Shown here one piece after another: positions 24,153 through 35,009 of a stretch of DNA of 64,000 nt (positions are counted from its first letter, which is position 1; each line of letters begins with the position of its first letter). The notes beneath the pieces are model-generated. The model made no database searches. It was not told the DNA's origin and was given only the letters and a program-made list of their open reading frames with translations. A program made the position numbers and the translations under genes. This stretch comes from Paramecium tetraurelia (lineage: Eukaryota > Ciliophora > Oligohymenophorea > Peniculida > Parameciidae), in assembly GCF_000165425.1 (NCBI RefSeq), contig NW_001799288.1, positions 753,034 to 817,033 on the forward strand. Reading direction: 5' to 3'.

Positions 24153-24837
24153 ATGAATAAATAACAGTGTGATTACCATTATAGTTTTAAATTTATCATA
24201 GTGGGTAATGCTGGGGTTGGGAAAAGTTGTTTACTCCATTAATTTATTGAAGGTTAGTTTAAAAATAATATCGATTCAACCATTGGAATAGGATTCGGAT
24301 AGAAGGACATCAATTACAAAGACAATGTAATCAGAATTAATATTTGGGATACTGTAAACTTCATAATATTATTTAGGCAGGTTAAGAGTCATTTAGGTCC
24401 ATTACAAGAGCGTATTATCGAGGGTAAAGAAATGAAAATTAACATTTAGATCTATTGCATGTTTATTAGTTTACGATGTGACTAAGAAAAAGACATTCCA
24501 CCATCTCATTAATTGGCTAAATGAGGTGAAGTAAGATTCATCAGCTGAGATTATGATAGTTGGAAATAAGATCGACTAGTGGGGAAGAGAAGTTTCCCAA
24601 GATGAGGGACAATAACTAGCCCAACAAACAGGCTGTCTATATTTAGAGACTTCAGCAAGAACAGGTGAAAATGTAATACTCGCTTTTGAAACCTTGGTAC
24701 AAAGAATATATACGAAAATTTAAAATAAGGAGATAGATTTAAACGATCCATAAAATGGAATTAAATTGGGCACCATGACAGAAGTAAAACCAGTCATTAA
24801 TCAATCTAATGGAAACTAGAATTCATCATGTTGCTGA
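24153..24837 (+). CDS. Rab-family small GTPase
   Basis: Membrane-traffic switch of 211 residues with two introns (24354-24376, 24424-24449). G1 is GNAGVGKS, G3 is WDTAGQE (split by the first intron), G4 is NKID and G5 is ETSA. The switch region QESFRSITRAYYRG and the RabF-like TIGIGFG are Rab hallmarks. The chain ends SSCC, a double-cysteine site for geranylgeranylation. Overall it resembles the Rab2/4/14 group, but I would not fix the subfamily by eye. The tail between the G domain and CC is longer than usual and Asn/Gln-rich. Confidence 0.92.
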
Positions 24838-25372
24838 TGAATTTTTGATGTTTATTTTAACAAATGATTTATTTTAAGAATTTCGCAAAATATAGAATAA
24901 ATTAAGCAGCTTTAATCTAAAAATAAACTCTTTTTATTTTCTTAAAATTACAAATAACTTATGTTCTTAAATTTACTATTTTTAGATATTAGACTATTTA
25001 CAATACTGATTCATTCATACTGTTATTCCTTAGTTTTATAATATTATTTCAAATTTTAAGATAAAAAAGAGATTTAGCTTTCATGTTCATTATGATATAG
25101 GTTTTGTAGTTCTTCATTTATTTTTTAATATCTATGATGTTGGCTAGATTATACATACTATAGCTATAATCAAGTCAAACATCATTAATAACTGCTATTT
25201 CAACTAGAATTATATAATGTTGAATTATAATAAAAATAATAAAGGAGAAGATGGAAAGAACTATTGTAATTTACAAGACAATTTTAAGATATAATACAAT
25301 TATGAACATTTTGTAATTAATAAACAACATATACTAAAATTATGATATAATGATAATAATTTTATACTTATA
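24838..25372. other. Intergenic stretch, nothing clear
   Basis: About 535 AT-rich bases. One plus-strand frame stays open for about 110 codons (25005-25345), but with TGA as the only stop this length is not unusual and no family, start or intron supports it. Confidence 0.5.
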
Positions 25373-25623
25373 TCAATCATTTTCTAAACAGCGAAAATCG
25401 AGTTTCATGGTATTTACAATTAAATCAAAATTTCTAGATAGTTGATAATATTAAAATACTTTGCTATGTTACTTGAAGAATGGGACATTTAATGTTCAAA
25501 TTTTTACTCATATAATTTAAGAATGGTTTCTTTGACTTTCTAGATCTATGAAATCAAAATCTTTTCTTCACCTTAACTGTTTTAATTAGATTTAGTTGAT
25601 GCTTTAGTGGATGTCTAATTCAT
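25373..25623 (-). CDS. Small helical protein (74 aa)
   Basis: Two exons joined by a 26-base intron (25434-25459). Ser/Thr/Gln-rich start (MNQTSTKASTKSNQNSQ) then a helical, coiled-coil-like stretch (ISQIQKVKETILKLYEQKFE) and NFDLIVNTMKLDFRCLEND at the end. No known family. Coding is supported by the in-frame canonical intron and the change of style at its edges. Lies in tandem just downstream of the gene that ends at 25662. Confidence 0.55.
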
Positions 25624-25661
25624 TTTAACTTATCTAGTTTTTTCTAATAATGAACTTTATT

Positions 25662-26511
25662 TCATTTTTTATTAGGATGGAGTTTATGGGACTAATAATA
25701 TGAGATATCATTACCATCTGCAACGATTTCTTAAGACATTTTCATGTTAATTTATTTAGATTAGACAGCCTTTTTTTATGCAATTTGATTAGGAGTAGGT
25801 TGAGGTTGAACCTTAGATGTTTATGGTCTAACATTGGTAGTATTCTTCTTTTAAATAAGAGCTTGATTTTGTTGAGATATTGTTTATTGTTGCGAATTAG
25901 CAAAAATGTTGGCATCTTTAGAATATACTACTGATTTTTTCTTTTCGTTATTCACTTTTAATGATAAAATAGTAAGATACCTTAATCCTTAAGAGTTGAT
26001 TTGGTAGTACTGGGGACTTTGCCTATAGCTTTGCTTTAAATGGTTGGTTGGACTGAAGAGACCGATTCTAGAAACTGCTATTATTCATCTTCTTCTAAGA
26101 TTAAATGAGGATAGGTGCCAGACTTAGTCTAAGGACTTTCATGTTCAGGAGATTCCTCTAATATTAGATAATTAATTACGTATGATGCTTCCTGCTATTG
26201 TACCTTGATTGAGAGAAACAGAATGGGTTTTTTATTGTTTCCATGAATTTATCAAATTGTCAACATTTTGATTTTATTGTCTGAGATTCAGGACTTAAAT
26301 GAGATAACTTTAAGAATATACATTTTTCGACTGATTAAGATTATTTTTCACTATTTCTGCTACTCTTAACTTCAGGGACGTTGATTCCATTTGTTTACTA
26401 TCTGTCTGAGGATATATTACGAGTTCTTTATGAAGTTTAGGCTAGCTTCTCTTGAATTTGTTCTAATTCTTCGAATTTCGCTATATATCGATTATTTATC
26501 TGAGCAGACAT
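25662..26511 (-). CDS. Hypothetical Gln/Ser-rich protein (257 aa)
   Basis: Introns of 28, 22 and 26 bases give 258 codons from ATG 26511 (MSAQINNRYIAKFEELEQIQ). The first 40 residues form a probable short coiled coil; the rest is Gln, Ser, Lys and Pro-rich and probably disordered (SKDANIFANSQQQTISQQ; TSKVQPQPTPNQIAQKKA). No domain recognised. The DnaJ gene ends 52 bases upstream on the same strand. Confidence 0.6.
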
Positions 26512-26563
26512 TTTAATTTATTTAATTAGAGTTATAAGTGTTATTATAAACAAATAAAGAACA

Positions 26564-27914
26564 TCACTTATGGAAAATATTCTTGACCTTATCAAAAACC
26601 CCATCACCAGTCTAATCTTAGGATTAGGCTTTCTCCAACTATTGAATATTGAATAACTTAAATACTTTGGCTAATTCCTGGAATATCTCTTTTTGCTTAT
26701 CATTTATTTTGGTGGGTATTTGTATTTTGAAATTGATAACCTAATCCCCTTTCTAATTTTGATTGGGTGCCAATTTGTTAATTCCCTTAAATAATTACAA
26801 TAGAATATACTAAGCCACTCAATCTCATTTTCTCTCCATCCTAACATCCAGGCTTCACAGAAACCTACTTATCCCCACTCAAAGTCTTAATGTTTATAGT
26901 ATCTCCTAACACTGCTTAAGCAATAGAAATGTAAGCATTGGTAATTAAATCATAGCCATCCCTTTTAAAGTAAGGATCAGGTTTGACTTAAATTTTAACA
27001 ATAAGATCTCCTGCTTTTCCTCCATTTTCTCCTACGTTTCCTTTGCCTGTCATTCTTAAATTTTGACCATCTGCTATTCCCTTTGGTATGTTGATAGTTT
27101 CATTTGTTGGCTGTTTCTAAATACCCATACCTCTACATGAAGTGCCTAAATGATGATATACAATAAATACAAGGATTTTTGATGGAGATTCCTGTTCCTC
27201 TACATTTAGTGCATGCCATTTGTATAGTCATGGCTCCTTGTCTATAATTGATAGATCCTCTTCCTCCGCAATTAGTGCATCTTCCTGGTGCAGTTCCAGG
27301 TTTGCATTTAGTACCATTACAGGTGGTACATGTTCCTATTTTCTCAAATTAAATTGTCTATTGGGATCCTTGAACACTATCCATAAACGAAATTTCCATT
27401 TGGACATAAATGTCAGCTCCTTTAATAGTTCTTTCAGCTTCTCCTCCCATATTAAAAAAGGATGCAAAATCGCCAAAAATGGATTCATCAAATTCATATT
27501 CTTAACCTCTGCCTCCTCTTGCTCCTTGTCTAAAGAAACTACTGTATGCAGCAAAAGGATCCTATGCTCCAGCCTAATCCTGTTCATCTCCAGTCATTCC
27601 TACTTAGTCATAGACTCTTCTTTTATTTTCATCAGATAGTGTTTCATATGCACTAGATTTGTAGAAGAGAATTTTAACTTATTTATTTCAGCAAACTTCT
27701 CTTTGGCATCCTTGGATGGATTTGCATCTGGATGATACTTCTTGGCTAATCCATAATAGGCTTTTTTGATATCATTCGATGAGGCATTCTTAGGTACTCC
27801 CAACAATTCTAATTGCTTAGATACAGTATTACCATACAAATCTCTCTTGGATGAGAAAGTGAAAAATGGAGTGAATGCAAATCTTCTAAAAACATTTCTG
27901 GCAAAAACTTGCAT
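26564..27914 (-). CDS. Mitochondrial-type DnaJ (Hsp40, class A)
   Basis: Co-chaperone that stimulates Hsp70 ATPase and holds unfolded protein. Introns of 26, 25 and 25 bases give 424 residues. The start [18 protein letters not shown] is rich in Arg, Phe and hydroxyl-poor, like a mitochondrial presequence. J domain: [20 protein letters not shown] then [17 protein letters not shown], with the HPD triad. Then a Gly/Phe region (QGARGGRG) and four zinc-finger repeats: [24 protein letters not shown] and CTSCRGMG. The C-terminal substrate domain contains [18 protein letters not shown]. It is closest in layout to DNAJA3/Tid1 and bacterial DnaJ. An upstream in-frame ATG at 27947 would only add a hydrophobic leader, so I prefer 27914. 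Confidence 0.9.
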
Positions 27915-27943
27915 TGACAACCGGAAATAAATTATTATTAAAA

Positions 27944-30271
27944 TCACTAAGTAATCATTTTCATAAATTCATTCAGTTGCTCATGTTTACTAAATACCAA
28001 TTCTATTGATTGATGTTTCGAAATTACTAGAATCAATGATTATTAACATTGTTTCACCTCCTTTATTTATCGTAGACATAATGCTGATTCCTTTTAGCCT
28101 AAATCATGAATCATCCTATTAGAATTATAGAATTCCAAACATTTCATCTTCTGATTACATTTCACAAATTTGCTTGAAAATGCTGAACATCCACTCTGAT
28201 TACTTGATGATTGTTGTCGAAATGTTCTCTTCAATACTTTAAAAATTGATATTCTATCTCCTTTCATTTATTGAGGAGGAGATTTCTCCATTTGAAAATC
28301 CGGGAATCTCCTTGCAGAGGACTAATACTCCAATAATTTCATACATGTAAACTCAATGATTGCTCTATAGATATGTGATGATTATTTGATTGAGGTGATA
28401 ACAATGGGTTTTTTTGAGATGTTTAAGATGACAAACTAGTTTGTTATTTTAAAGCCAACTTTGTCTTAGAACACAATGGATCAGACGAACGATGTCCCAA
28501 AAAACTATAAGCAGAGAGACTTCTGTCAGTAGGCTCATTCATAAATAATTATTTTTTGGACCTGAGCACTGAATATTTGTGAGTTGTTCTCTCTTGAGAC
28601 ATATCAATTTATATAGTTCCTATCATACTGACATCTCTAGAATCGGAGGGAGGAATATTCTCTTTTTTAGTCTTCAAAATAGATTCATTCAATTCCATTA
28701 GGTATTTAGTTTACATTTAATCTAATTAGAAATATGTATGATACTTTCTTAATCTTCCAGTTACTTGAGTTTCTGTCTATAATTTTCAATGTTTTAATTG
28801 TAGAGAATTTGTTGCTGCTAATACTATCTCCTATTTTCTTCTATTTGTTACTCTATATTATCATTAACTATGTTTGAATCGAGAATTAAAATGGGTAATT
28901 TTTGAGATTGACTTGAGAATATCTTATAATAGTAATCCTATTCAATTTGAATTGAGTAATGAAGTTCTTTGATTTAAGATTGCAACTATTGTTCCATCTA
29001 ATTTACATTGTTTTGGATTTCTTTGATTTATGCTGGGAATGTGATTTCGAAGAGAGTTTTATTTTACGACTTTAAACACTCTATGTGATTCATTCTATCA
29101 AGGATCTGCTGCAATCTTAAGGCTGTTTGATTCTTCTCAAGAACAGGCAAATTAGACTCAAGTCTATTGTATTAGGTTTAGATCATTGATTGTTCATACA
29201 TTATCTGATGTATTTGTCTCTGTATATCGACAAGATGTGCTCTATTCTTAATTTATTATTTTTGTACTTATGCTATTTCAATTTGGATTCTATTTTGAAC
29301 TTGGATATTCTTTTAGTTAATTCATTTGTAAGAAATTAAGAGTACTCTACTATTTATGCCTAATCCAAGTATTCTTGAAATACGGTGCTATTAAATACTC
29401 TAAACTTATTATCATTTTCTATTTATCGAATGCTATCAATAATCACATTCTAATTCACTTTAGAATTGAGTCCTTTAACAATTTTATCGTTGATTAGCAA
29501 TACTATGTTGCAAAATAAGTCCAATTATTACTCAGCTTTTGCTTATGATACAATTGAATTGTAAAGTTGATCCACATTGAACCAAGAAGATTGCAAGCCC
29601 TTCATTTATTTTTCAATTTAAATAGATTTGGTTTGCAACTCCAAATTGTTAATTACTTTTATGATGTCAGTTTGGATGATTTCCTTTTCTTATCGTTAAT
29701 TTGCTAATAGTATATAATTGTGTTTTAGTTGGCTCAAACTTTTGTTTATTTCAAACAGAGTCTTGACATTGTTGCATTGTGATTTGTTTTGCTGTGAATC
29801 TATGATCTATTCTAGCTCTTCATATTCAATTAGGAGAGTATCCATTTATAATATTCTTCCTTCGACATCATTTTGAATCATTTTCTTTTGCTCTTGAAAT
29901 TGAATAATCTTGGATTCTGTTTGAAAGATCCTCTCAAGTTAAATTAACTTAGATTCTGAATGCTTTAACAGGATTTATTATTGTTGTATAGTTATCTTCT
30001 ATCCATTTTGTTGTGATAGTGGATTCAGAAAGAACCCAACCTTTTTGGTCCAATTATTATTATGTAATGCGTACTTAAGTTCTTGTATTGTAATCTGTTG
30101 ATGTTGCTTTTCCAATTGATCTGTTAATAGTTGCTATTTGTTCATGTAGTCTTTGATTATTTATTGGTTTTTGTCATTCAAATCGTTTATGGATGAGATG
30201 ATGTTGTCTTGCTGCTGTTTTAGGGCTTGCAATTTGTTAACTGAATTGGAGTTTCTGTTCTTTAATTTCAT
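27944..30271 (-). CDS. Long coiled-coil protein with PH-like C-terminus (751 aa)
   Basis: Introns of 26, 23 and 23 bases give 752 codons. Residues 1 to about 470 are almost continuous coiled coil, rich in Gln, Lys, Leu and Ile ([40 protein letters not shown]). A Ser-rich linker follows with phosphorylation-like sites ([24 protein letters not shown]). The last 120 residues ([17 protein letters not shown] ... LCLRQIKEVKQCQQSLILVI ... [19 protein letters not shown]) follow the strand pattern and final helix of a PH domain. It may be a cortical or microtubule-linked scaffold. No named family fits by eye. It is tandem with DnaJ (29 bases) and divergent from the 30309 gene. Confidence 0.7.
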
Positions 30272-30308
30272 TAGATTTAAATAATTTTATATACGGTTAA
30301 TTAAATAA
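30272..30308. promoter_or_regulatory. 37-base bidirectional spacer
   Basis: Separates the starts of the PH-like coiled-coil gene and the 128-residue gene. A/T-rich with one CGG in the middle. Same length as the spacer at 24116. Confidence 0.5.
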
Positions 30309-30748
30309 ATGGGTACTAAAAGAAAGAGAGTGATAATGCAGGCGGGATCCCTTTTGAATCCAATCTTTAGATACATTTTGAAGATGAATTTCGTTGCCAA
30401 TCCCACAGATGTTCATGGCACAAGGCTACTGAGGTTTATTTAATGAGCATACCCCTTTTTAGACACTTGCAATATCAAACAATGAATCTTAATAAGAAAT
30501 TGCACCAGCCTAACTTTGAATCCCATTACAGAGAGTCAGTCGAATGCATTTCAAGTAAATGGGAAATCAAATTTGGTATGTGCTTTTGATTATTCCAAGT
30601 GAATGGGTGGGAGAGAACATTCTACATGAAATACGCAGACATGTCGACTTTACATCAAACTATCAGACAATACAATCATTTCATCGAAGGTCAAAGGGCT
30701 CTTCAAGGCGAGGATGATGAACCCGAGGATACCCTTTTATAATATTGA
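30309..30748 (+). CDS. Hypothetical protein (128 aa)
   Basis: Two introns (29 and 24 bases) give 129 codons. Basic start MGTKRKRVIMQAGSLLNPIF, then LKMNFVANPTDVHGTRLLRH, a middle with ESHYRESVECISSKWEIKF and an acidic end (GEDDEPEDTLLQY). The amphipathic, Arg/aromatic-rich style suggests a folded basic protein, possibly mitochondrial or ribosome-associated, but nothing is recognised. Coding is supported by two canonical introns whose retention would stop the frame at TGA. It converges on the Tubby-like gene with 56 bases between stops. Confidence 0.6.
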
Positions 30749-30804
30749 ATAAAATATATGAGAGAGAATAATCAGTGCGGGATTTATTATATTTCTTTTA
30801 ATAA

Positions 30805-32494
30805 TCATGACACAAGTGCTTTAGAGCTTATCGAAACCATCGATATAGCAAATGCTTACAAGATGCTGAGAGGAGGTCTGAAATCCAAATTGAAAGAATT
30901 GGCCTCCATCTTTCCATGCAATAATTGGATAGTCTTATCATCTCCAGCTTTGATCAATTGGAAATTACGAGCGGATGCAATCTTGGCTCGTCTAATTATA
31001 TAGTCATTCAACATTACCCAAAGAAATTCAACTAATAGCAATCCTTCTCCTAATTGTAATGGGGTCTCAATGTAATTAGTTCTAATCAAATAATCATTCA
31101 AGCAAATTACCTTCCCATTGTTTTGTATCTAGATTCAGAAACACAGTATCAAAATATCTTGGCTCATTTGCCATGATGTTAGTCTCGTACTCTATCTTCA
31201 TCAATCTCCTTCTCTTCTAACCGATCCAATCAGGAAATTGTAATTAAGCTGACTCCGGATATCCATCATCATAGACAACCATCGAAGTGCCCCAAATATT
31301 CCTTTCTACACATCCCAAATATGAGTCATTATATTTCTAGTATTTCTCACATTTGTTATCGTATATTTATATTTCTGCATGTGCTTCTAATTGTATTCCA
31401 TATAAATATTGCTATTGATCACTCGATTTTTTAATTATGTAGATATGTGGATATTCTGAGTCTTCAGTTTGATCTGGAATGTCAGCATTTCGCAATACTT
31501 GAAATTGAGTGTATTCATTGATGGGTTTGAACACTTAAGCTCTCTCCTTCTCGTATTACTTGTATAAAGGATATAAGAATGTGGTATTTATTTTCAAGGA
31601 GAAATTCTTGGCATTGACTCTAATGATGTTGGGCTTCTCAATTGACAATTGCTTTAAGTTTTGAGTCACTTCATTCAATAATGGGTCTGTGATTTCCTTG
31701 AGGATCCCATTGTAGAAGTAGAGTATTTATTTTACTAATCTAAGAATAAAAGAGACACTTACTTGTACATATACATCTGATACTTGGATTCATAGTGGAC
31801 TGTGACTAATAGCAACTTCATTATGATTTCCAAAGTGGGTTTCTTGGTTAAGAATTTAAAGGCAAGATCTTACGCAATTTCATCATTAAATAGACAACCG
31901 CAAATCAAGAGACCATACTGTGATTTCAAATCCTGCGATTGAATTAGCAACTAACATTCAGTTGAATTTTCTCGAATTTTGAAGAATTCGAAATAAAGCA
32001 AGAGGTCTTACTCTTCTGGTAATCTTATGCCATTGGATCCACATACGGGCATCTTTATCTAAGTACATAGATTACTTTGATCAAATCTTGCTTCTCTATG
32101 TAATTCTATTTTAACAATTTAATTTATTGGACCAGTTGTCTTTCCACAAATACATTGTACTCCTTTTTCATTCCCAATTCCTCATTTTCTATATTTACTT
32201 ATTGGAAAACTTACCTATCACATCATCAAATACTATGTCAATCTCATTGTCCACGTTGTCATCTCTCAATTCCTTCTAGGCCACAAACTAAGACTACTAA
32301 AGTACTCATACTTCTGGAGTGATAGTGCATTTCACATAAATTTACACAAAATTCTCATTAGACAATAGAGGGACTTTGGAACTGGCTGGCTTATCATCAA
32401 CAGATTAAGTCATTTGGTTAGCACCAAACAAACTCTTCTGAAATCGCTCTTCCCTTTATTGTTGCAATAACTTGAGATCTATTTGTTATTTCAT
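30805..32494 (-). CDS. Tubby-like protein (514 aa)
   Basis: Tubby C-terminal domains bind phosphoinositides and, with IFT-A, carry membrane receptors into cilia. Six introns (24, 26, 17, 23, 29, 26 bases) give 515 codons. The last 200 residues show the Tubby beta-barrel landmarks: SYLGCVERNIWGTSMVVYDD, RLMKIEYETNIMANEPRYFD, YQLNFFGRAKIASARNFQLI and FNLDFRPPLSILQAFAISM around the central helix. The chain ends SSKALVS where animal proteins end DTKLACE. About 300 N-terminal residues (LLICGCLFNDEIAQDLAFKF) are helical and match nothing I know. The third intron (32059-32075) is only 17 bases. Confidence 0.8.
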
Positions 32495-32600
32495 TAAAGA
32501 ATATAATTTAAAAAAATAAAGACAAATATTTAATCAAATGTCTTCATTCTCTGTGGTGTTAGACCACGCAGCTATAATTTCGCAATCATCCCATGACATC

Positions 32601-33308
32601 TCAAATACATGAACCTCCTGTACTAAGTTGGCACTGTTTTTCTTTTCCCTATGTGGTTGCATTCAACCACTCTGGGTTATTAGACATCCATTCGTGAGGC
32701 TGGTGTATATAATACATTAGCACTTCATTCTTATATCGTAGGTATTCTTGAGGATTTTGAGTCTCTCCTCTTAAAATCATTGCAGTTGCTTTCGAATTCA
32801 AATACCATAATAAGTAATACTTAAAAGCCAACTTTCTATTCTTTACAATTTGGCTGTCTTCCTTCATTTCAATTAAATGATCTCTAAGTACTCTAAACCC
32901 AGTAATTTGTTCCAATTATTTGTTATAATAAAGACTGAATTATTTGCTGTTGTCAACTAGTTCTGATAGGTAGGTAATGCAATCCTGGTCATTATTCATT
33001 GATTTAATGGCATGTCTTAAAATGTTTCTGCAGATATTCTTCTTGTAATCCTTTAAATTTCTTTCCTTTTTTGATTATTTCTTAATCTTCTTGTTGACTG
33101 CTTAACTGTTTTCCTTTTTATTCACCTCTTAATGGGGGACATAGGGTTGATTGACAATGTTGGTTGATATCTATTCAAAATCGATATCGAATTAAAAGGA
33201 ATCATTTTTAAACAGATTGAGTTTCTGATATTTGGTTTTGTTATTTTCTTCTGCATTCAAGCTGCAGTTATCGAAGGATTCAAAATCGCTTAAGTATTGA
33301 TGTGACAT
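32601..33308 (-). CDS. Hypothetical protein (235 aa)
   Basis: Single exon of 236 codons. The first 100 residues are Asn/Lys/Asp-rich, ending in a basic stretch (NKKIKKQSKKERNLKDYKKN). The second half looks folded and helical (NILRHAIKSMNNDQDCITYL; LAFKYYLLWYLNSKATAMIL; EVLMYYIHQPHEWMSNNPEW). This resembles the basic-plus-helical layout of some ciliate DNA- or RNA-binding proteins, but no motif is recognised. It lies in tandem upstream of the Tubby-like gene, 106 bases away. Confidence 0.6.
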
Positions 33309-33644
33309 TTGATTTGGATATTTTATTTTTTTAAATATTTCTTTTAATATACAAATCATCCATTAATAATCCAAACACTTTATTCTTTAATAATTATTAA
33401 CTTTCTTGATGAATTCCGATTCAAGAAATGACCACTTAAATACACATATATTATAAAATAATTATAAATATATTTATTTTAATAACTGAACTCCAAAGCA
33501 ACCGCATCGATTCTGATCTCTGCTAATCGATGTTATTTTCTCTCCATTTTACTCTAAATTCACAATTTTTCTAAAATTAATATTAACTAATTTACAAATA
33601 AGAAAATATTATTTATTAGATTGATAATTTAGCAATATTTTTAC
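33309..33644. other. Intergenic, AT-rich
   Basis: 336 bases between divergent genes. Nothing recognised; it presumably contains two separate promoters, unlike the very short divergent spacers elsewhere. Confidence 0.5.
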
Positions 33645-34545
33645 ATGGGATCTTGTTCACTCAAATAGCCACAAATATAAAAGAATATTATCGTTGAAAA
33701 ACAATGCTCTTCTGAGGAATAAAATGAAGAAACCTCCAACATGTGTTAACCACCCCTAATATTAAACAATGAGAATATCAGATTAAATACTGCCTCCGAG
33801 GAGTGTGATCTCTCCAAAAAAATACATCAACTTCAAATCAAAACACTGGAACCTCTAACATTTCAATCTATTAAGCCAATTGCAATGCACAGTAAAGATG
33901 GTCTAGAAATTTAGATCAATTTATCTATGTCAGGATATGGATTGATTTCATTTAATGATGGCAGCCATTATGAAGGCTATTTCCAAGAAGGATTAATCCA
34001 TGGCTTTGGTAGGTTCACAGACCTTGATAATAACACGTATATTGGTGAATGGGTTAAAAATAAAAAACATGGCTATGGCAAAGAAGTAGTTACAAGTATC
34101 TATATGCCTTATGATAGATCAGTATACATATCAAGGGTAATTTTTCAACAATCTCAAACATGGAAAAGGTTATGTTCAATATGATGACGGAACTAGTTAT
34201 GAAGGCTAATTTGATAATAATAATTTGAATGGCTTTGGCATTTATTAAGGGCTTAATGGCTTGAAGTATGAAGGGAATTGGGTCAATAATTAAATGGAAG
34301 GATAAGGAAAACTAACACTCTCGAATAAATCAGTCTATGAAGGCTTTTTTAAATAAAATAAAAAGCATGGCTATGGTGTCTATACTTGGACTGATGGAAA
34401 ATAGTATAAAGGTTACTGGAAGGAAGATGCTCAAGACGGAAATGGAGAATTAATAAAATCAGATGGTTTACCCATAAAAATTAAATTTCAAAACGGCAAA
34501 AGAATATCCAATCAAAAAATACTAAGTCCAATCAATTTTGATTGA
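33645..34545 (+). CDS. MORN-repeat protein with lipid-anchor N-terminus (292 aa)
   Basis: Starts MGSCSLKQPQ: Gly2 suits myristoylation and Cys4 palmitoylation. Residues 90 to 270 carry about eight MORN repeats (YEGYFQEGLIHGFGRF, YIGEWVKNKKHGYGKE, YEGFFKQNKKHGYGVY, YKGYWKEDAQDGNGEL), which bind phosphoinositides or act as membrane-cytoskeleton spacers. One 22-base intron (34096-34117) falls inside a repeat, and splicing restores the YTYQGQFF repeat. The region between anchor and repeats is predicted coiled coil. Likely a cortical or cilium-base protein; the exact partner is unknown. Confidence 0.85.
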
Positions 34546-35009
34546 AATTTAGTCTTAGAAGTTTTGTACTGTCTATAATTTTTATATTATTTATTATTTC
34601 AAACATACTCCGAGAAGTACAGCTTCAAATTTATTATATAATTACTTTATTTAGGCTACTGTTCCTCTTTGCTTATACTTTTAGTTATTTGTTAAAGTGT
34701 TTATTTTACATATATTTTTAATCTCTGAGATTATTGTTCACAACTCTTCTAAATTTAGAAGAATGAGTAGTAAAAATATTATATAAAATATAATGAAAAA
34801 TTAGTATTAAATTTTGATTTCCCACTTTTCAGGACACAAATATGAATAATATCATTAGTCAAATAAGTATTTCTAATTATTATACTGTAATCCCTTTGTT
34901 TTTGCATAGAGTATTTGATACCTTGCAATATCATCATATTTTAAATTATTATCAAGTAAATTATGATATTATAAAATTTTCAGTCTAAATATTCAAAATT
35001 TTAATTAAC
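34546..35009. other. Intergenic, AT-rich
   Basis: 464 bases downstream of the MORN gene and upstream of the PUF gene. No convincing gene, RNA or repeat seen. Confidence 0.5.

Noticed and set aside
24551..24751. Minus-strand open frame of 66 codons
   Set aside because: Lies inside the Rab GTPase coding exon on the other strand.
25005..25345. 110-codon plus-strand frame
   Set aside because: With TGA as the only stop and high AT, this length is expected by chance; no family or splice support.
27220..27639. Plus-strand open frame of 139 codons
   Set aside because: It is the antisense shadow of the DnaJ gene, whose domains and introns on the minus strand are unmistakable.
30758..31003. Plus-strand open frame over the end of the Tubby gene
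   Set aside because: The minus strand encodes the conserved Tubby C-terminus here.
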